Of a DNA stretch of 64,000 nt, positions 56,009 through 64,000 are shown piece after piece (position 1 is the first letter of the stretch; the number at the start of each line of letters is the position of its first letter). The position numbers were made by a program, and so were the translations under genes. The notes beneath the pieces are model-generated. The model was not told the DNA's origin. It made no database searches and was given only the letters and a program-made list of their open reading frames with translations. The DNA is from Sandaracinus amylolyticus (GTDB lineage: Bacteria; Myxococcota_A; Polyangia; Polyangiales; Sandaracinaceae), in the NCBI RefSeq assembly GCF_021631985.1, contig NZ_CP070225.1:9982001-10046000 (forward strand). The letters run 5' to 3'.

Positions 56009-56997
56009 GGCGCGCTCTCTTCGCCCTGATCGTGATCCTCTCCGGCTGCTCGAGCGCCGAGGATCGTCTGCTCGTCGATCCCGAGGGTCGCCTCGAGTTC
56101 GACGCCGCGATGATCGGGTTCGACGCCGGCACGAGGCCGATCGAGGAGATCGACGCGCAGGTCGACGAGCTCGACGGGGGCGTGCCCGAGGATGCGCCCA
56201 TCGTCCGGCGCGACGCGGCGGGCGACGCATCGACCGAGCCTCCGCTCACCGGTGGCTCGCCCGACGTCCCGCGCGATCACGTGGGCTCGACCGCGTGGAA
56301 CGGGCTCACCGTGCTGCAGCACGCGATCAGCCAGATCTTCATCGAGGAGGTCTTCCTGATCGTGCGCAACGATCATCCGACGACCGCGTTCTGCAGCGTG
56401 CGCTTCACGCTCTCGCTGCGCGATGCGGGCGGCGGCGTGGTGCAGACCCATCAGGGCACGTTCACCTCGCAGCCGCGCCTGCTGCACTCGGCGGACACCG
56501 ACTGCATCCCGCCCGGCGAGATCGGTCTCGGCTACGCGAACGGCTTCTCGTTCACCGATCTCTCGCGCGTCGCGCGCATCGCGTACTCGTTCGACGGATC
56601 GATCGCGACGGCGGGCGAGCTGAGCACGTTCGTCGTCGTCGCGGACGAGGGGCAGCGCATCGTCGACGAAGGGCTCGGTCTCACGGTGCAGGGCACGCTG
56701 CGCGTGCTGAGCGGCGGGCTGCGCGACCCGCGCGTCCAGGTCTTCCCGTTCACCACGGCGGGGTTCCCCTTCACGTCGCTCGGCGGCTCGCGCACCGGCA
56801 CGTTCCTCGCGGGCTCGACCAGCTCGTACTCGAGCTCTTCGACGAGCCGGAATTTCGATCACTACCTCGTCGCGCACACGTATCGCTCCGCGAGCTCGCC
56901 GCTGGTCGTCGACTCGCCCGAGGCGCGCGCCGCGCTCGAGGCGCGCGCGGCGTTCGACGCGCTGACCGCCGAGATCCAAGCCCGACGCGCGCGCTGA
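56005..56997 (+). CDS. Lipoprotein of unknown function
   Basis: A 330-residue predicted lipoprotein (lipobox LIVILSGC near residue 15) with an Asp/Glu/Pro-rich tether to about residue 90. The mature domain is beta-rich (TVLQHAISQIFIEEVFLIVRNDHPTTAFCSVRFTLSLRDAGGGVVQTHQG, GLGYANGFSFTDLSRVARIAYSFDG) like an immunoglobulin-type sandwich, with one Cys pair (FCSV, TDCIPP). A Ser-rich segment (TSSYSSSSTSR) and a helical tail close it. I do not recognise a family. The GTG start overlaps the RCC1-protein stop, so both are probably made together and may form a surface complex. Confidence 0.75.
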   Translation: MRRALFALIVILSGCSSAEDRLLVDPEGRLEFDAAMIGFDAGTRPIEEIDAQVDELDGGVPEDAPIVRRDAAGDASTEPPLTGGSPDVPRDHVGSTAWNGLTVLQHAISQIFIEEVFLIVRNDHPTTAFCSVRFTLSLRDAGGGVVQTHQGTFTSQPRLLHSADTDCIPPGEIGLGYANGFSFTDLSRVARIAYSFDGSIATAGELSTFVVVADEGQRIVDEGLGLTVQGTLRVLSGGLRDPRVQVFPFTTAGFPFTSLGGSRTGTFLAGSTSSYSSSSTSRNFDHYLVAHTYRSASSPLVVDSPEARAALEARAAFDALTAEIQARRAR

Positions 56998-57075
56998 TCG
57001 ATGCTTGTCGTCGCAATCGCCTCTCGCTACGCGCCGCGAACACGCGTATAAAGGCGCGCCGAACGAGAGGTGCAC

Positions 57076-57525
57076 GTGACCTGGTTGGTGCGCTCCGCGA
57101 TCATCGCGATGTACCCGCGGACCGATGCGCTCCCCGGCGCCGAGGACTGCGACATCGACGAGTTCCTTCGTCGCTTCCGGCGCGAGACCACGTTCTTGAT
57201 GTGGCTCGGCATCGTGGCGGGCGCGTGGGTCTTCCACTGGACCCCGATCCTCACGGTGTTCGTGCCGCTGCCCGCGTTCCTCCTGCCCGCGGGGCTGCGC
57301 GACAAGCACGCGTATCGGATCACGACGACGAACCTCTATCTGATCCGCCAGGCGGTCTTCCTGCTCAAGCTCGCGGCCGGTCTCTGCTGGGGCGGGCACC
57401 CCGAGATCCGCAAGCGCTTCGCGCTGCCGGTGCAGCCCGCGGATCCCGGCACGTTCCGCACGAGCGGCGACGTGCCGCCGAGCGCGCTCGCGACGTCGCG
57501 CGAAGAGATGCAGAGGTCGGCATGA
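57076..57525 (+). CDS. Small membrane protein paired with GMC oxidoreductase
   Basis: A 149-residue protein with two central hydrophobic segments (FLMWLGIVAGAWVFHWTPILTVFVPLPAFLLPAG) and probably a third near VFLLKLAAGLCW. It has an N-terminal acidic loop (GAEDCDIDEFLRRFRRET) and a cytoplasmic tail. I do not recognise a family. The start is placed at the GTG at 57076, which has GAGAGG five bases upstream; a GTG at 57070 lies inside that ribosome-binding site. It overlaps the oxidoreductase start by ATGA, so it could be the membrane anchor or electron-transfer partner of the flavoenzyme (inference from pairing only). Confidence 0.65.
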   Translation: MTWLVRSAIIAMYPRTDALPGAEDCDIDEFLRRFRRETTFLMWLGIVAGAWVFHWTPILTVFVPLPAFLLPAGLRDKHAYRITTTNLYLIRQAVFLLKLAAGLCWGGHPEIRKRFALPVQPADPGTFRTSGDVPPSALATSREEMQRSA

Positions 57526-59039
57526 GCGGCGCGCGTCACATCGCGTTCGAAGAGCGCAGCAAGGGCACGATCGAGGTCGAGGTCGACTACGTCGTCGTGG
57601 GCTCGGGCGCGGGCGGTGCGTCGGCCGCGGTCACGCTCGCGCGCGGCGGCGCGGAGGTCGCGATCGTCGAGGCCGGGGCGTGGCGCGATCCCGAGCACTA
57701 TCCGTACAGCGCGTACGGCTCGATGCGCGATCTGATGGACGACTGGGGCTCGACCGTCGCGGTGGGCCGCGCGTTCTGGCCGGTGGTGCAGGCGCGCACG
57801 ATGGGCGGCACGACCGTCATCAACAGCGCGATCTGCGTGCGGACGCCCGACGACATCTTCGCGCAGTGGGAGAAGGAGCGCGGCATCGGCGGTCTCCGTG
57901 ATCGCGTGCTCGCGCACCAGGAGCGCATCGAGCGCGAGCTCAGCGTCGAAGAGGTTCCGCCCGCCGCGCGCGGCCGCTCGAACCTCCTCGCGATGAAGGG
58001 CGCGGAGGGCCTCGGCTGGGACTCGCACTACATGCGCCGCTACGTGAAGGGCTGCGAGGGCACGGGGCAGTGCCTCCAGGGCTGTCGCAAGCTGCGCAAG
58101 CAGAGCACGAACCTCAACTACGTCCCCGAGACGATCGCGCGCGGCGGCACGGTGCTCTCGTGCGCGCCGGTCTCGCGCATCGTGCTCGAGGGCACGCGCG
58201 CGATCGGCGTGCGCGGGCACTTCGTGCATCCCATGACGCGCGCGAAGGGCGCGGCGTTCTTCGTGCGCGCCCGCAAGAGCGTGTTCGTCGCGGCGTCGGT
58301 CACGCACACGCCGGTGCTGCTCGCGCGCTCGGGCGTGAAGAACAAGATGGTCGGCGAGCAGTTCCGCGCGCACCCGGGCACGGGCGTGTTCGGCTGTTAC
58401 GACGAGCCGGTCGACATGAACGTCGGTGCGACGCAGGGCTGGGCGTCGACGCAGTTCCGCAAGGACCCGGGGCTGAAGCTCGAGACGCTCGCGATCCCGC
58501 CCGAGCTCGTCGCGTCGCGTCTGACCGGCGCGGGCGTCGAGCTGATGAAGCGCCTCGTCGAGTACCGGCACATCGCGATGTGGTGCCACGCGGTGCGCGC
58601 GGAGTCGGTGGGCACGGTGCGTCCCGCGCCGTTCAGCGACAAGCCGATGGTGAAGTACGGGCTCGATCGCGCGGACATGGAGCGCTTCCGGCAGGGCATG
58701 ATCCTGCTCGCGAAGCAGCACTTCGCGGCGGGCGCGAAGGCGATCATCCCGGGCATCCAGGGGATGCCGTACAAGCTGACGCCCGATCAGGTCGGACTGC
58801 TCGACGCCGCGCCGATCGATCCGAAGAAGTACATCGCGATCCTCAGCCACCTGTTCGGCGGCGCGATCATGGGGCGCGATCCGTCGAGCGCGGTGGTCGA
58901 CGGCAGCGGGCGCGTGCACGGGTACCAGGGATTGATGGTCGCGGATGCGTCGGTGATCCCGAGCAACCTCGGGGTGAACCCGCAGCACACGATCATGGGG
59001 CTCGCGAGCGTGTTCGCGGAGGATGCGCTCGCGGCGTGA
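57522..59039 (+). CDS. GMC-family FAD oxidoreductase
   Basis: A 505-residue flavoenzyme. The FAD-binding Rossmann motif VDYVVVGSGAGGASAAVTLARGGAEVAIVEAG lies at residues 22-53, followed by GGTTVINSAICVRTPDD (family GG-S/T-S/T-x-x-N-x-x-x-x-R). A four-Cys segment CEGTGQCLQGCRKLRKQSTNLNYV, seen in cholesterol-oxidase-like and gluconate-dehydrogenase-like GMC members, could hold a metal or disulfide. The C-terminal block ILSHLFGGAIMGRDP...VADASVIPSNLGVNPQHTIMGLA contains the catalytic region (His in NPQH). There is no signal peptide. The substrate is an alcohol or sterol of unknown identity. It overlaps the upstream small membrane protein gene by 4 bases. Confidence 0.9.
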   Translation: MSGARHIAFEERSKGTIEVEVDYVVVGSGAGGASAAVTLARGGAEVAIVEAGAWRDPEHYPYSAYGSMRDLMDDWGSTVAVGRAFWPVVQARTMGGTTVINSAICVRTPDDIFAQWEKERGIGGLRDRVLAHQERIERELSVEEVPPAARGRSNLLAMKGAEGLGWDSHYMRRYVKGCEGTGQCLQGCRKLRKQSTNLNYVPETIARGGTVLSCAPVSRIVLEGTRAIGVRGHFVHPMTRAKGAAFFVRARKSVFVAASVTHTPVLLARSGVKNKMVGEQFRAHPGTGVFGCYDEPVDMNVGATQGWASTQFRKDPGLKLETLAIPPELVASRLTGAGVELMKRLVEYRHIAMWCHAVRAESVGTVRPAPFSDKPMVKYGLDRADMERFRQGMILLAKQHFAAGAKAIIPGIQGMPYKLTPDQVGLLDAAPIDPKKYIAILSHLFGGAIMGRDPSSAVVDGSGRVHGYQGLMVADASVIPSNLGVNPQHTIMGLASVFAEDALAA

Positions 59040-59048
59040 CGGGCGGTC

Positions 59049-59082
59049 GCTACGGAATCCGTAGCGCTACGGATTCCGTAGC
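59049..59082. repeat. Two abutting 17-bp palindromes forming one 34-bp inverted repeat
   Basis: GCTACGGAATCCGTAGC (59049-59065) is followed directly by GCTACGGATTCCGTAGC (59066-59082). Each is palindromic apart from the central base, and the second is the reverse complement of the first, so the whole 34 bp is a perfect palindrome. It lies between convergent genes and shares its unit with 37635-37651. Probably a bidirectional terminator or a dispersed REP-like element. Confidence 0.8.
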
Positions 59083-59090
59083 AGCGCGGC

Positions 59091-59600
59091 TCATCGCGCG
59101 CCGAACTTCCTCGCGAGCTCCGGGTACGTCGCGTACTTCGTCGCATCGTCCCAGCGCTCGCCGATCGGCTCCGGCGGGTCGACGCGGAGATCCGGCAGCT
59201 CTTCACCGGTCACCGCCTCGTACGCGAGGCCCGCGGCATACCGCATCGTCTCCTGCGAGAAGTCCACGCCACGCGCGGGCTGCCGGATCAACGTGCGCGG
59301 GTCGCGAATCGCGTCGTAGTAGGCCTCCCGCCCGAGCCCGATCAGGCCCGAGCGGAAGTCCATGAACCCGTCGTCGCTGCAGCCGCCCTCGATGACGTAG
59401 GCCGCCGCCCACAGCTCTCGTCGGTACGCGCGGGCGTGGAGGGTCTCGAAGATCTCCGCGAACGCCATGATCTCCGACGGCGGGAGCGCCTCCAGCTTCC
59501 GCTGCAGGACGGCCGGCTGCCACGTCGCCTCGTCACGGCTCGTCCGATCGCACTCCGCTTTCGCGCTCTCCACGAGAGCCCAGAACGTCTGCTCGTTCAT
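59091..59600 (-). CDS. DUF4240 domain-containing protein
   Basis: A 169-residue cytoplasmic protein matching DUF4240: MNEQTFWALVESAKAECDR at the start, then LEALPPSEIMAFAEIFETLHARAYRRELWAAAYVIEGGCSDDGFMDFRSGLIGLGREAYYDAIRDPRTL. The WAAAYVIEGGCSDDGFMDFRSGLI block is the family hallmark. A predicted mostly helical fold with no known activity; related proteins occur near WGR and toxin-immunity genes in many bacteria. ATG at 59600. It sits 9 bases downstream of the vWA lipoprotein gene on the same strand, so co-transcription is plausible. Confidence 0.88.
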   Translation of the reverse strand: MNEQTFWALVESAKAECDRTSRDEATWQPAVLQRKLEALPPSEIMAFAEIFETLHARAYRRELWAAAYVIEGGCSDDGFMDFRSGLIGLGREAYYDAIRDPRTLIRQPARGVDFSQETMRYAAGLAYEAVTGEELPDLRVDPPEPIGERWDDATKYATYPELARKFGAR

Positions 59601-59609
59601 CGCCGCGTT

Positions 59610-60815
59610 TCAGATGATGATCACCCCGCACGGGAACGACGCCGTCAGCGCCTCGCCCCCGCTCTGCAGTCGATCACACGCCGCGCCCAGCAGCTCGATC
59701 GTGTTCTCGTCGACCGCGCGCCAGTCGGTCCCGCACGTCAGCGGGTCGCCGCCGAGCCGCACCTCGCCGTCACACGCGCGATCGGGATCGATCTCGCCCT
59801 CGAGGGTCAGCTCGCAGCTCACCACGCTGCCGACGATCGTCTCGAGCGCCGCGCGCAGGCCCGCAGTGTCGGTCGCGACCCAGAACTCGGCGGGCGGAGT
59901 CGCATCGGGCGCGTTGCCGATGCCGGCATTCGCGATCTCCTGCAGGTGATCCTCGCCGACGTCCTCGCCGACGCTGATCACGAACGTTCGGATGTCGCGA
60001 CCGTACGCCGCTTGCACCGCGGCGAGCGACTCCGCGCGTCCCCCGACCTCGTCGCTGCCATCCTCGCAGGTGTCGGGCTCACCGTCGGTCGCCAGCACGA
60101 ACACCGTCGGCTGATCGGGCGCGTCGATCAGCGAGTCGAGCTGCGCGAGCACCGCCTGGATCGAGTCGCCGGTCGGCGTGTCGCCCGCCGGGTCGTGCAT
60201 GCGGTACTCGGTCTCGATCGCGTCGTAGTTGTCGAGCGCGCTCGGCACCGAGATCAGATCGGGACACCCCGACGGAGTGCGCGACTGCGTGTACATCACG
60301 AACCCGAACCGCACCGACGACTGCAGCGGGAAGATCACGCCGTCGGGCGTGTCGAGCAGCGCGTCCTCGAGCGTGTCCCAGCGGCTGTCGGCTCCGAAGT
60401 CCTCGTTCATCGAGAGCGATCGATCGATGATGAGCAGCACGTTCGGCGTGCTGCGCGTCGCGTCGACGGTGACCGACGCGCAGGTGCGATCGACCCCCAT
60501 CGCATCGGGGCGCTGCGCGTCGGTGACCGCGCCATCGAGACCGCCGCTCTCGACGCAGCGACCTTCGCTCGAGCACACGCGACCCGCGCCGCACGTCACG
60601 GTCGCCGAGCAGTCCGCCGTGCACTCGCCGTCGTGGCCGCAGTAGAGACCGGGGCTACAAGGCGAGCTCGCGCTGCACGGACGGCCGCAACCCTCGGGCG
60701 CGCCGGTGCCCGTGCACGCCTGCCCGCCGGTGATGTCGCCCGAGCAGTCGCAGCCCGCGAGGGTCGCGACGAGAAGAGTGAGACAGAACGATCCGACGAG
60801 CCGCTCGACGCGCAT
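59610..60815 (-). CDS. vWA-domain Cys-rich lipoprotein
   Basis: A 401-residue predicted lipoprotein (lipobox VATLAGC near residue 22). Residues 25-90 are Cys-rich (CTGTGAPEGCGRPCSASSPCSPGLYCGHDGECTADC, TCGAGRVCSSEGRC). A tether leads to a vWA domain (residues 123-320) with an intact MIDAS (IIDRSLSMN: Asp, Ser, Ser), DTPTGDSIQAVLAQL and VFVLATDGEPDTC. A C-terminal beta domain (CELTLEGEIDPDRACDGEVRLGGDPLTCG) has further Cys pairs. The layout of Cys-rich module then vWA parallels the gene at 10457, but here the metal site is preserved. ATG at 60815. Probably in one unit with the downstream DUF4240 gene. Confidence 0.85.
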   Translation of the reverse strand: MRVERLVGSFCLTLLVATLAGCDCSGDITGGQACTGTGAPEGCGRPCSASSPCSPGLYCGHDGECTADCSATVTCGAGRVCSSEGRCVESGGLDGAVTDAQRPDAMGVDRTCASVTVDATRSTPNVLLIIDRSLSMNEDFGADSRWDTLEDALLDTPDGVIFPLQSSVRFGFVMYTQSRTPSGCPDLISVPSALDNYDAIETEYRMHDPAGDTPTGDSIQAVLAQLDSLIDAPDQPTVFVLATDGEPDTCEDGSDEVGGRAESLAAVQAAYGRDIRTFVISVGEDVGEDHLQEIANAGIGNAPDATPPAEFWVATDTAGLRAALETIVGSVVSCELTLEGEIDPDRACDGEVRLGGDPLTCGTDWRAVDENTIELLGAACDRLQSGGEALTASFPCGVIII

Positions 60816-60863
60816 CCGACAATGCTCCCGGCGCGCTGGACGGACGCGCTCGTTCGGATGCTC

Positions 60864-63401
60864 TCACGAGTGGTGTTCGTCGCGGCACGGGGCATTCCCC
60901 GACAGCGCCCGCGGGAGCACCGACGCGACCGCGCGGCCCAGCGCGTCCGCGGTGAACGGCTTCTCGAGCAGCGGCGCGTCCACACCTTCGGTGTCCTTCT
61001 CGGCATACGCCGACACGAAGAGCACCGGCAGATCGGGTCGCGCCTCGCGCAGCTCGCGCGCCAGCGAGGGACCGCTCTCGCCCGGCATCACGACGTCGCT
61101 GATCAACACGTCGAACGCCTCGCGCGCTGCGATGTCACGAGCGCTCGCGACGTCGTGTGCTCCGAGCACACGATGCCCCTGGTCCGCGAGCAGACGCGCG
61201 ATGGTGCGCCGCACGCCGGGATCGTCCTCGACGAGCAGCACCGTGCTGCGCTCCGCGCTCTCGTCGCTCGTCCGGCGCGCCGCGGTGAGCCGTGCGGTCG
61301 CGCGCGCGCTGGTCGTGCTCGCGGCGGGCAGCACGATGCGGAACGTCGTGCCGCGCCCGGGCGCGCTCTCGAGCGCGATCGCGCCGCCGGCCTGTCGCAC
61401 GATGCCGTGCACGCTCGCGAGGCCGAGCCCGCTGCCGCGCGTCGCGCCCTTCGTCGTGAAGAAGGGCTCGAACGCGTTCTGCCGCACCTCGTCGCTCATG
61501 CCCGCGCCGGTGTCGCTCACCTCGAGCACCGCATAGCGCCCGGGCGCGGGCGGCGCGTCGATCCACAGCTCGCAGCACGTCTCGGCGATGTCGCAGTCGT
61601 ACGTGCGCACGGTGAACGCGCCGCCGTCGGGCATCGCGTCGCGCGCGTTCATCGCGAGGTTCACGAGGATCTGTCCGAGGCGCGTGGGATCGAAGCGCAC
61701 CGCGATCGTCGCGCCGTGCTCGAAGCGCACCGCGACGCTCGCCGCGAAGAGCGGGCGCAGCAGACCGAGCGAGGTCGCGAGCAGATCGTCGAGCGGCGCG
61801 ACGCGCTCGTCGGCGGGCTGTCGTCCCGCGAAGAGCAGCAGCCGTCGCGTGAGCTCCGCGGCCTGTCGCGTCGCCTCGAGGATGCTGGTCGCGAGCTCGG
61901 CGTCGATCGAGCGCTCGGGCGCGCGCCGCGCGATCGCCTCCGACGCGCTGCCGATGATCGTGAGGAGGTTGTTGAAGTCGTGCGCGATGCCGCCCGCGAG
62001 ACGACCGACGGTCTCGACCTTCTGCGCGCGCACGAGCTGCTCGGTGAGGCGCACGCGCTCGGTCACGTCGACGTTCACGCCGAGGACCCCGACGACGCGA
62101 TCTCCCACTCGGATCGGCGCGGCGATGCCCTCGTAGCGCCGCGCGACGCCGACGTGCACGTACTCGGTCGGGCGCACCACGACCTCGCCCGCGAACGCGC
62201 GCGCGTTGTTCTCGCGCCAGTGCGCGAGCACGCTCGGGCTCACGTCGAGATCGACGATGCGCTTGCCCGTCGCGTCGCCCCAGTGCTCCTTCGCGGTCGA
62301 GTTGATCAGCACGTAGCGCTCGTCGCGATCGAGGATCCAGAAGTCGAAGGGCAGGCTCTCGATCGCGGTCTCGAGGCGCGCCTCGGACTCGACGAGGCGC
62401 GCCTCGGTGCGGCGTCGCTCCGCGATCTCGGCGCCCAGCTCGGCGTTGGCGCGCTCGAGCTCCTCGGTGCGCGCGGCGACCCGCGCCTCGAGCTCGTCGC
62501 GCATCCCCGCGAGCTCGCGCTCGCTCTGACGTCGTGCCCACTCCGCGCTCGCCAGCACGAGCGTCGGCATCGCGAGCGCGAAGACCAGCGCGTCGACCTC
62601 GAGCAGCGCGAGATCGAGCGGCACCTCACCGAGCGGCTGCCGCCCACGCGCGAGCGCGACCACCACGCCGAGCCACGCCAACATCGCGGCGATGCCCGCG
62701 TCGCGCGGCCCGAGGCGATATGCGATCGCGACGAAGATCGGCAGGAGCACGTAGGGCGCGCGCACGCCCGGGCCGATCCCGAGCGGCGCGAAGAGCACCT
62801 CGATCGCGATCAGCAGCACGAGCACGTACGCGGCACGCTCGAGGCGCGGCACGTCGAACGCGAGCCGCGCGCGGAACGCGAGCACGATCGGCACGACCAG
62901 CGTCACGCCCATGAAGTCGCCGAGCCACCACGTGAGCCACGTGCGCGCGATCCCGCCCCCGGCGCCGAGCGCGTGCACCGTGATCGTCCCGACCGTCGCC
63001 GCGACGACGCACGCGTGCCCCGCGCACGCGACGAGCAGCCCGACGCTGCGCGGCGTGCGCAGCGCATCGAGCCCGCGCGCGAAGCGGAGCACGAGCACGC
63101 GTCCGACCAGCGCCTGCACCGTCGAGCCCGCGCCGATCGCGGTGCTCGCGAGGATCAGTCCGGTGCTCGACACGCCCTCGCGCGCGTAGAAGCACGCGTT
63201 GAGCAGCGCAGCGCCGGCGAAGATCCCCGGCCACGCGCGCGCTCCGAGCACGAGCATCGCGGCGAGCGCGATCCCCGAGGGCAGCCACACCGGAGAGACG
63301 TTGCGCGGCGTGCTCGCGAGCGCGATCCCGAGCCACCCCGTCGCGACGTAGATCGCCGCGAGACCGGAGAGCGTGAGCAGGCTCCGCCCGTGAGCTCGCA
63401 T
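60864..63401 (-). CDS. MASE1/PAS hybrid sensor histidine kinase
   Basis: An 845-residue hybrid kinase. The N-terminal 290 residues form a MASE1-like membrane sensor of about eight helices (GLAAIYVATGWLGIALASTPRNVSPVWLPSGIALAAMLVLG is the MASE1 opening). A coiled coil (about 295-345) and a PAS domain (ETAIESLPFDFWILDRDERYVLINSTAKEHWG, about 350-455) follow. HisKA has His474 in GGIAHDFNNLL, then HATPase (NLAMNARDAM, DTGAGMS, GSGLGLASVHG) and a C-terminal receiver with Asp769 in ISDVVMPG and Lys in LLEKPF. The GxxHDFNN type usually phosphorylates its own receiver. Start at ATG 63401; a GTG seven codons earlier is possible. No output regulator is adjacent. Confidence 0.93.
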   Translation of the reverse strand: MRAHGRSLLTLSGLAAIYVATGWLGIALASTPRNVSPVWLPSGIALAAMLVLGARAWPGIFAGAALLNACFYAREGVSSTGLILASTAIGAGSTVQALVGRVLVLRFARGLDALRTPRSVGLLVACAGHACVVAATVGTITVHALGAGGGIARTWLTWWLGDFMGVTLVVPIVLAFRARLAFDVPRLERAAYVLVLLIAIEVLFAPLGIGPGVRAPYVLLPIFVAIAYRLGPRDAGIAAMLAWLGVVVALARGRQPLGEVPLDLALLEVDALVFALAMPTLVLASAEWARRQSERELAGMRDELEARVAARTEELERANAELGAEIAERRRTEARLVESEARLETAIESLPFDFWILDRDERYVLINSTAKEHWGDATGKRIVDLDVSPSVLAHWRENNARAFAGEVVVRPTEYVHVGVARRYEGIAAPIRVGDRVVGVLGVNVDVTERVRLTEQLVRAQKVETVGRLAGGIAHDFNNLLTIIGSASEAIARRAPERSIDAELATSILEATRQAAELTRRLLLFAGRQPADERVAPLDDLLATSLGLLRPLFAASVAVRFEHGATIAVRFDPTRLGQILVNLAMNARDAMPDGGAFTVRTYDCDIAETCCELWIDAPPAPGRYAVLEVSDTGAGMSDEVRQNAFEPFFTTKGATRGSGLGLASVHGIVRQAGGAIALESAPGRGTTFRIVLPAASTTSARATARLTAARRTSDESAERSTVLLVEDDPGVRRTIARLLADQGHRVLGAHDVASARDIAAREAFDVLISDVVMPGESGPSLARELREARPDLPVLFVSAYAEKDTEGVDAPLLEKPFTADALGRAVASVLPRALSGNAPCRDEHHS

Positions 63402-63492
63402 CGCCCTGGAGGATGTACCCACACGGAGGCGCTTGTCGCGTTCCTCTTTCGTGTAGGGCGGTGTGCTTACGACCGTGGCGAAACGCCGCGAT

Positions 63493-64000
63493 CTAGCCGG
63501 TCACCAGCATCCAGACGAACGCGCTCGCGGCAGCGAGCTGCATCGCCTGGAACCGCACCTCGCGCTTCTTCAGCTCGTGCCACACCCGCGCGAGCACCAG
63601 CATCGCGACGAAGAGCGCGAGCGCGACGAACGTCGCCTCGCCGAGCGAGAGCGTCTCCCCGGTGTACGCGCGGATCCCGCGGTTGAGCACCGACCCGTGC
63701 AGCACGAGCAGGTGGCCCACGTAGACGATCAGCGACTCCTGCCCGACCACGCGCACCATCGTCAGCGCACGCCCGCTGAGCGCGACTGGATCACGCGCGA
63801 CCTTCGCGCGCTCCATCCATCGCTCCGCGAAGCAGAGCAGCGTGAGCACCGCGAGCACGTTGCCGAGCCGCCAGAAGAAGAAGTACGGGCTCGTCTTCCA
63901 GAAGTCGTGCACGCCGTAGGGGTTCCACAGCGTGTGGTTGATCGCGATCGGCACGAGCAGCACGAGCGCGGTGACGATCGCGAAGGGCCACGCGAGCGTG
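63493..64000 (-). CDS. Acyltransferase-like membrane protein, 5'-truncated by window edge
   Basis: The C-terminal 169 residues of a polytopic membrane protein whose start lies beyond the right edge. Visible are about four helices (ITVTALVLLVPIAINH-type start, FFFWRLGNVLAVLTLLCFAERW, MVRVVGQESLIVYVGHLLVLHGS, ATFVALALFVAMLVLARVW, MQLAAASAFVWMLV). The segment VVGQESLIVYVGHLLVLHGSVLNRG strongly resembles the end of acyltransferase-3/DUF1624 (heparan-glucosaminide N-acetyltransferase-like) proteins, in which surface glycans are acylated. The substrate cannot be inferred. It lies upstream of the hybrid kinase on the same strand, with about 90 bases between the two. Confidence 0.7.
   Translation of the reverse strand, partial: TLAWPFAIVTALVLLVPIAINHTLWNPYGVHDFWKTSPYFFFWRLGNVLAVLTLLCFAERWMERAKVARDPVALSGRALTMVRVVGQESLIVYVGHLLVLHGSVLNRGIRAYTGETLSLGEATFVALALFVAMLVLARVWHELKKREVRFQAMQLAAASAFVWMLVTG

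Noticed and set aside
51587-56230. A 1,547-codon minus-strand open frame spanning the Ser/Thr kinase, RCC1 protein and lipoprotein genes
   Set aside because: Composition is Arg/Ala/Asp repeats mirroring the Cys-rich coding sequence; it has no start context and runs out of frame through the kinase gene.

Overview
The window comes from a very GC-rich genome. Its gene style is that of a myxobacterium, most like the Sandaracinaceae/Polyangiales: many Cys-rich, Asp/Gly-rich lipoproteins, MopE-like DxDxDG motifs, a MYXO-CTERM-like C-terminal anchor, several Ser/Thr kinases and large hybrid histidine kinases. This placement is inferred from gene style, not from a marker gene. I see no rRNA, tRNA, CRISPR array, transposase, integrase or phage gene. 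Almost all the sequence is coding, and base composition is uniform.

Layout. 1-8.3 kb is housekeeping and metabolism: a lipoate-ligase-like protein, cysteinyl-tRNA synthetase, a SnoaL-like protein, a 21-22 bp tandem repeat array, a double-ACT protein, an MFS carrier and a long-chain acyl-CoA ligase. 8.3-13.5 kb holds a phytochelatin-synthase-like protease, two vWA proteins (one a Cys-rich lipoprotein) and a NupC-type nucleoside transporter. 13.7-19.3 kb is one 1,856-residue Ser/Thr kinase/ATPase/GAF/histidine kinase. 19.4-25.7 kb has a mini zinc ribbon, a C-type-lectin-like lipoprotein, a DUF2254 membrane protein, a HAF-repeat lipoprotein, an FRG-domain protein and a multicopper oxidase. 25.9-29.3 kb has dapF, then a tightly overlapped XRE / degenerate receiver / Ser-Thr kinase cassette behind an AT-rich palindrome. 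29.5-33.2 kb is a two-gene exoprotein operon (LamG lipoprotein; M23 peptidase with MopE and VCBS-like repeats). 33.3-38.2 kb is mostly membrane proteins of unknown role. 38.3-42.1 kb has a Cys-rich lipoprotein, a homocysteine S-methyltransferase, a TapT/DTW enzyme and MgtE.

42.4-49.6 kb is a TRAP transporter locus: TatT-like lipoprotein, DctP-like receptor and a fused DctQM permease. The permease is separated from the other two by a 2.3 kb block. That block contains a strong terminator, C-terminal remnants of a SnoaL-type ester cyclase and of a LysR regulator fused back-to-back, an intact GlxA-type AraC regulator and a small ABM monooxygenase. The DctQM protein ends in three copies of an 18-residue two-cysteine motif that I do not recognise from TRAP permeases. 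49.8-57 kb holds a minus-strand operon (Ser/Thr kinase, PEGA/TPR-like protein, Cys-rich lipoprotein) divergent from an 11-repeat Cys-rich/RCC1 protein and a lipoprotein. 57-64 kb has a small membrane protein with a GMC oxidoreductase, DUF4240, a vWA lipoprotein, a MASE1/PAS hybrid histidine kinase and the end of an acyltransferase-like membrane protein.

The least explained items are the split TRAP locus with its double-truncation scar and Cys-repeat tail, the XRE/pseudo-receiver/kinase cassette, the palindrome GCTACGGAWTCCGTAGC that recurs between genes, and the 21-22 bp tandem array.
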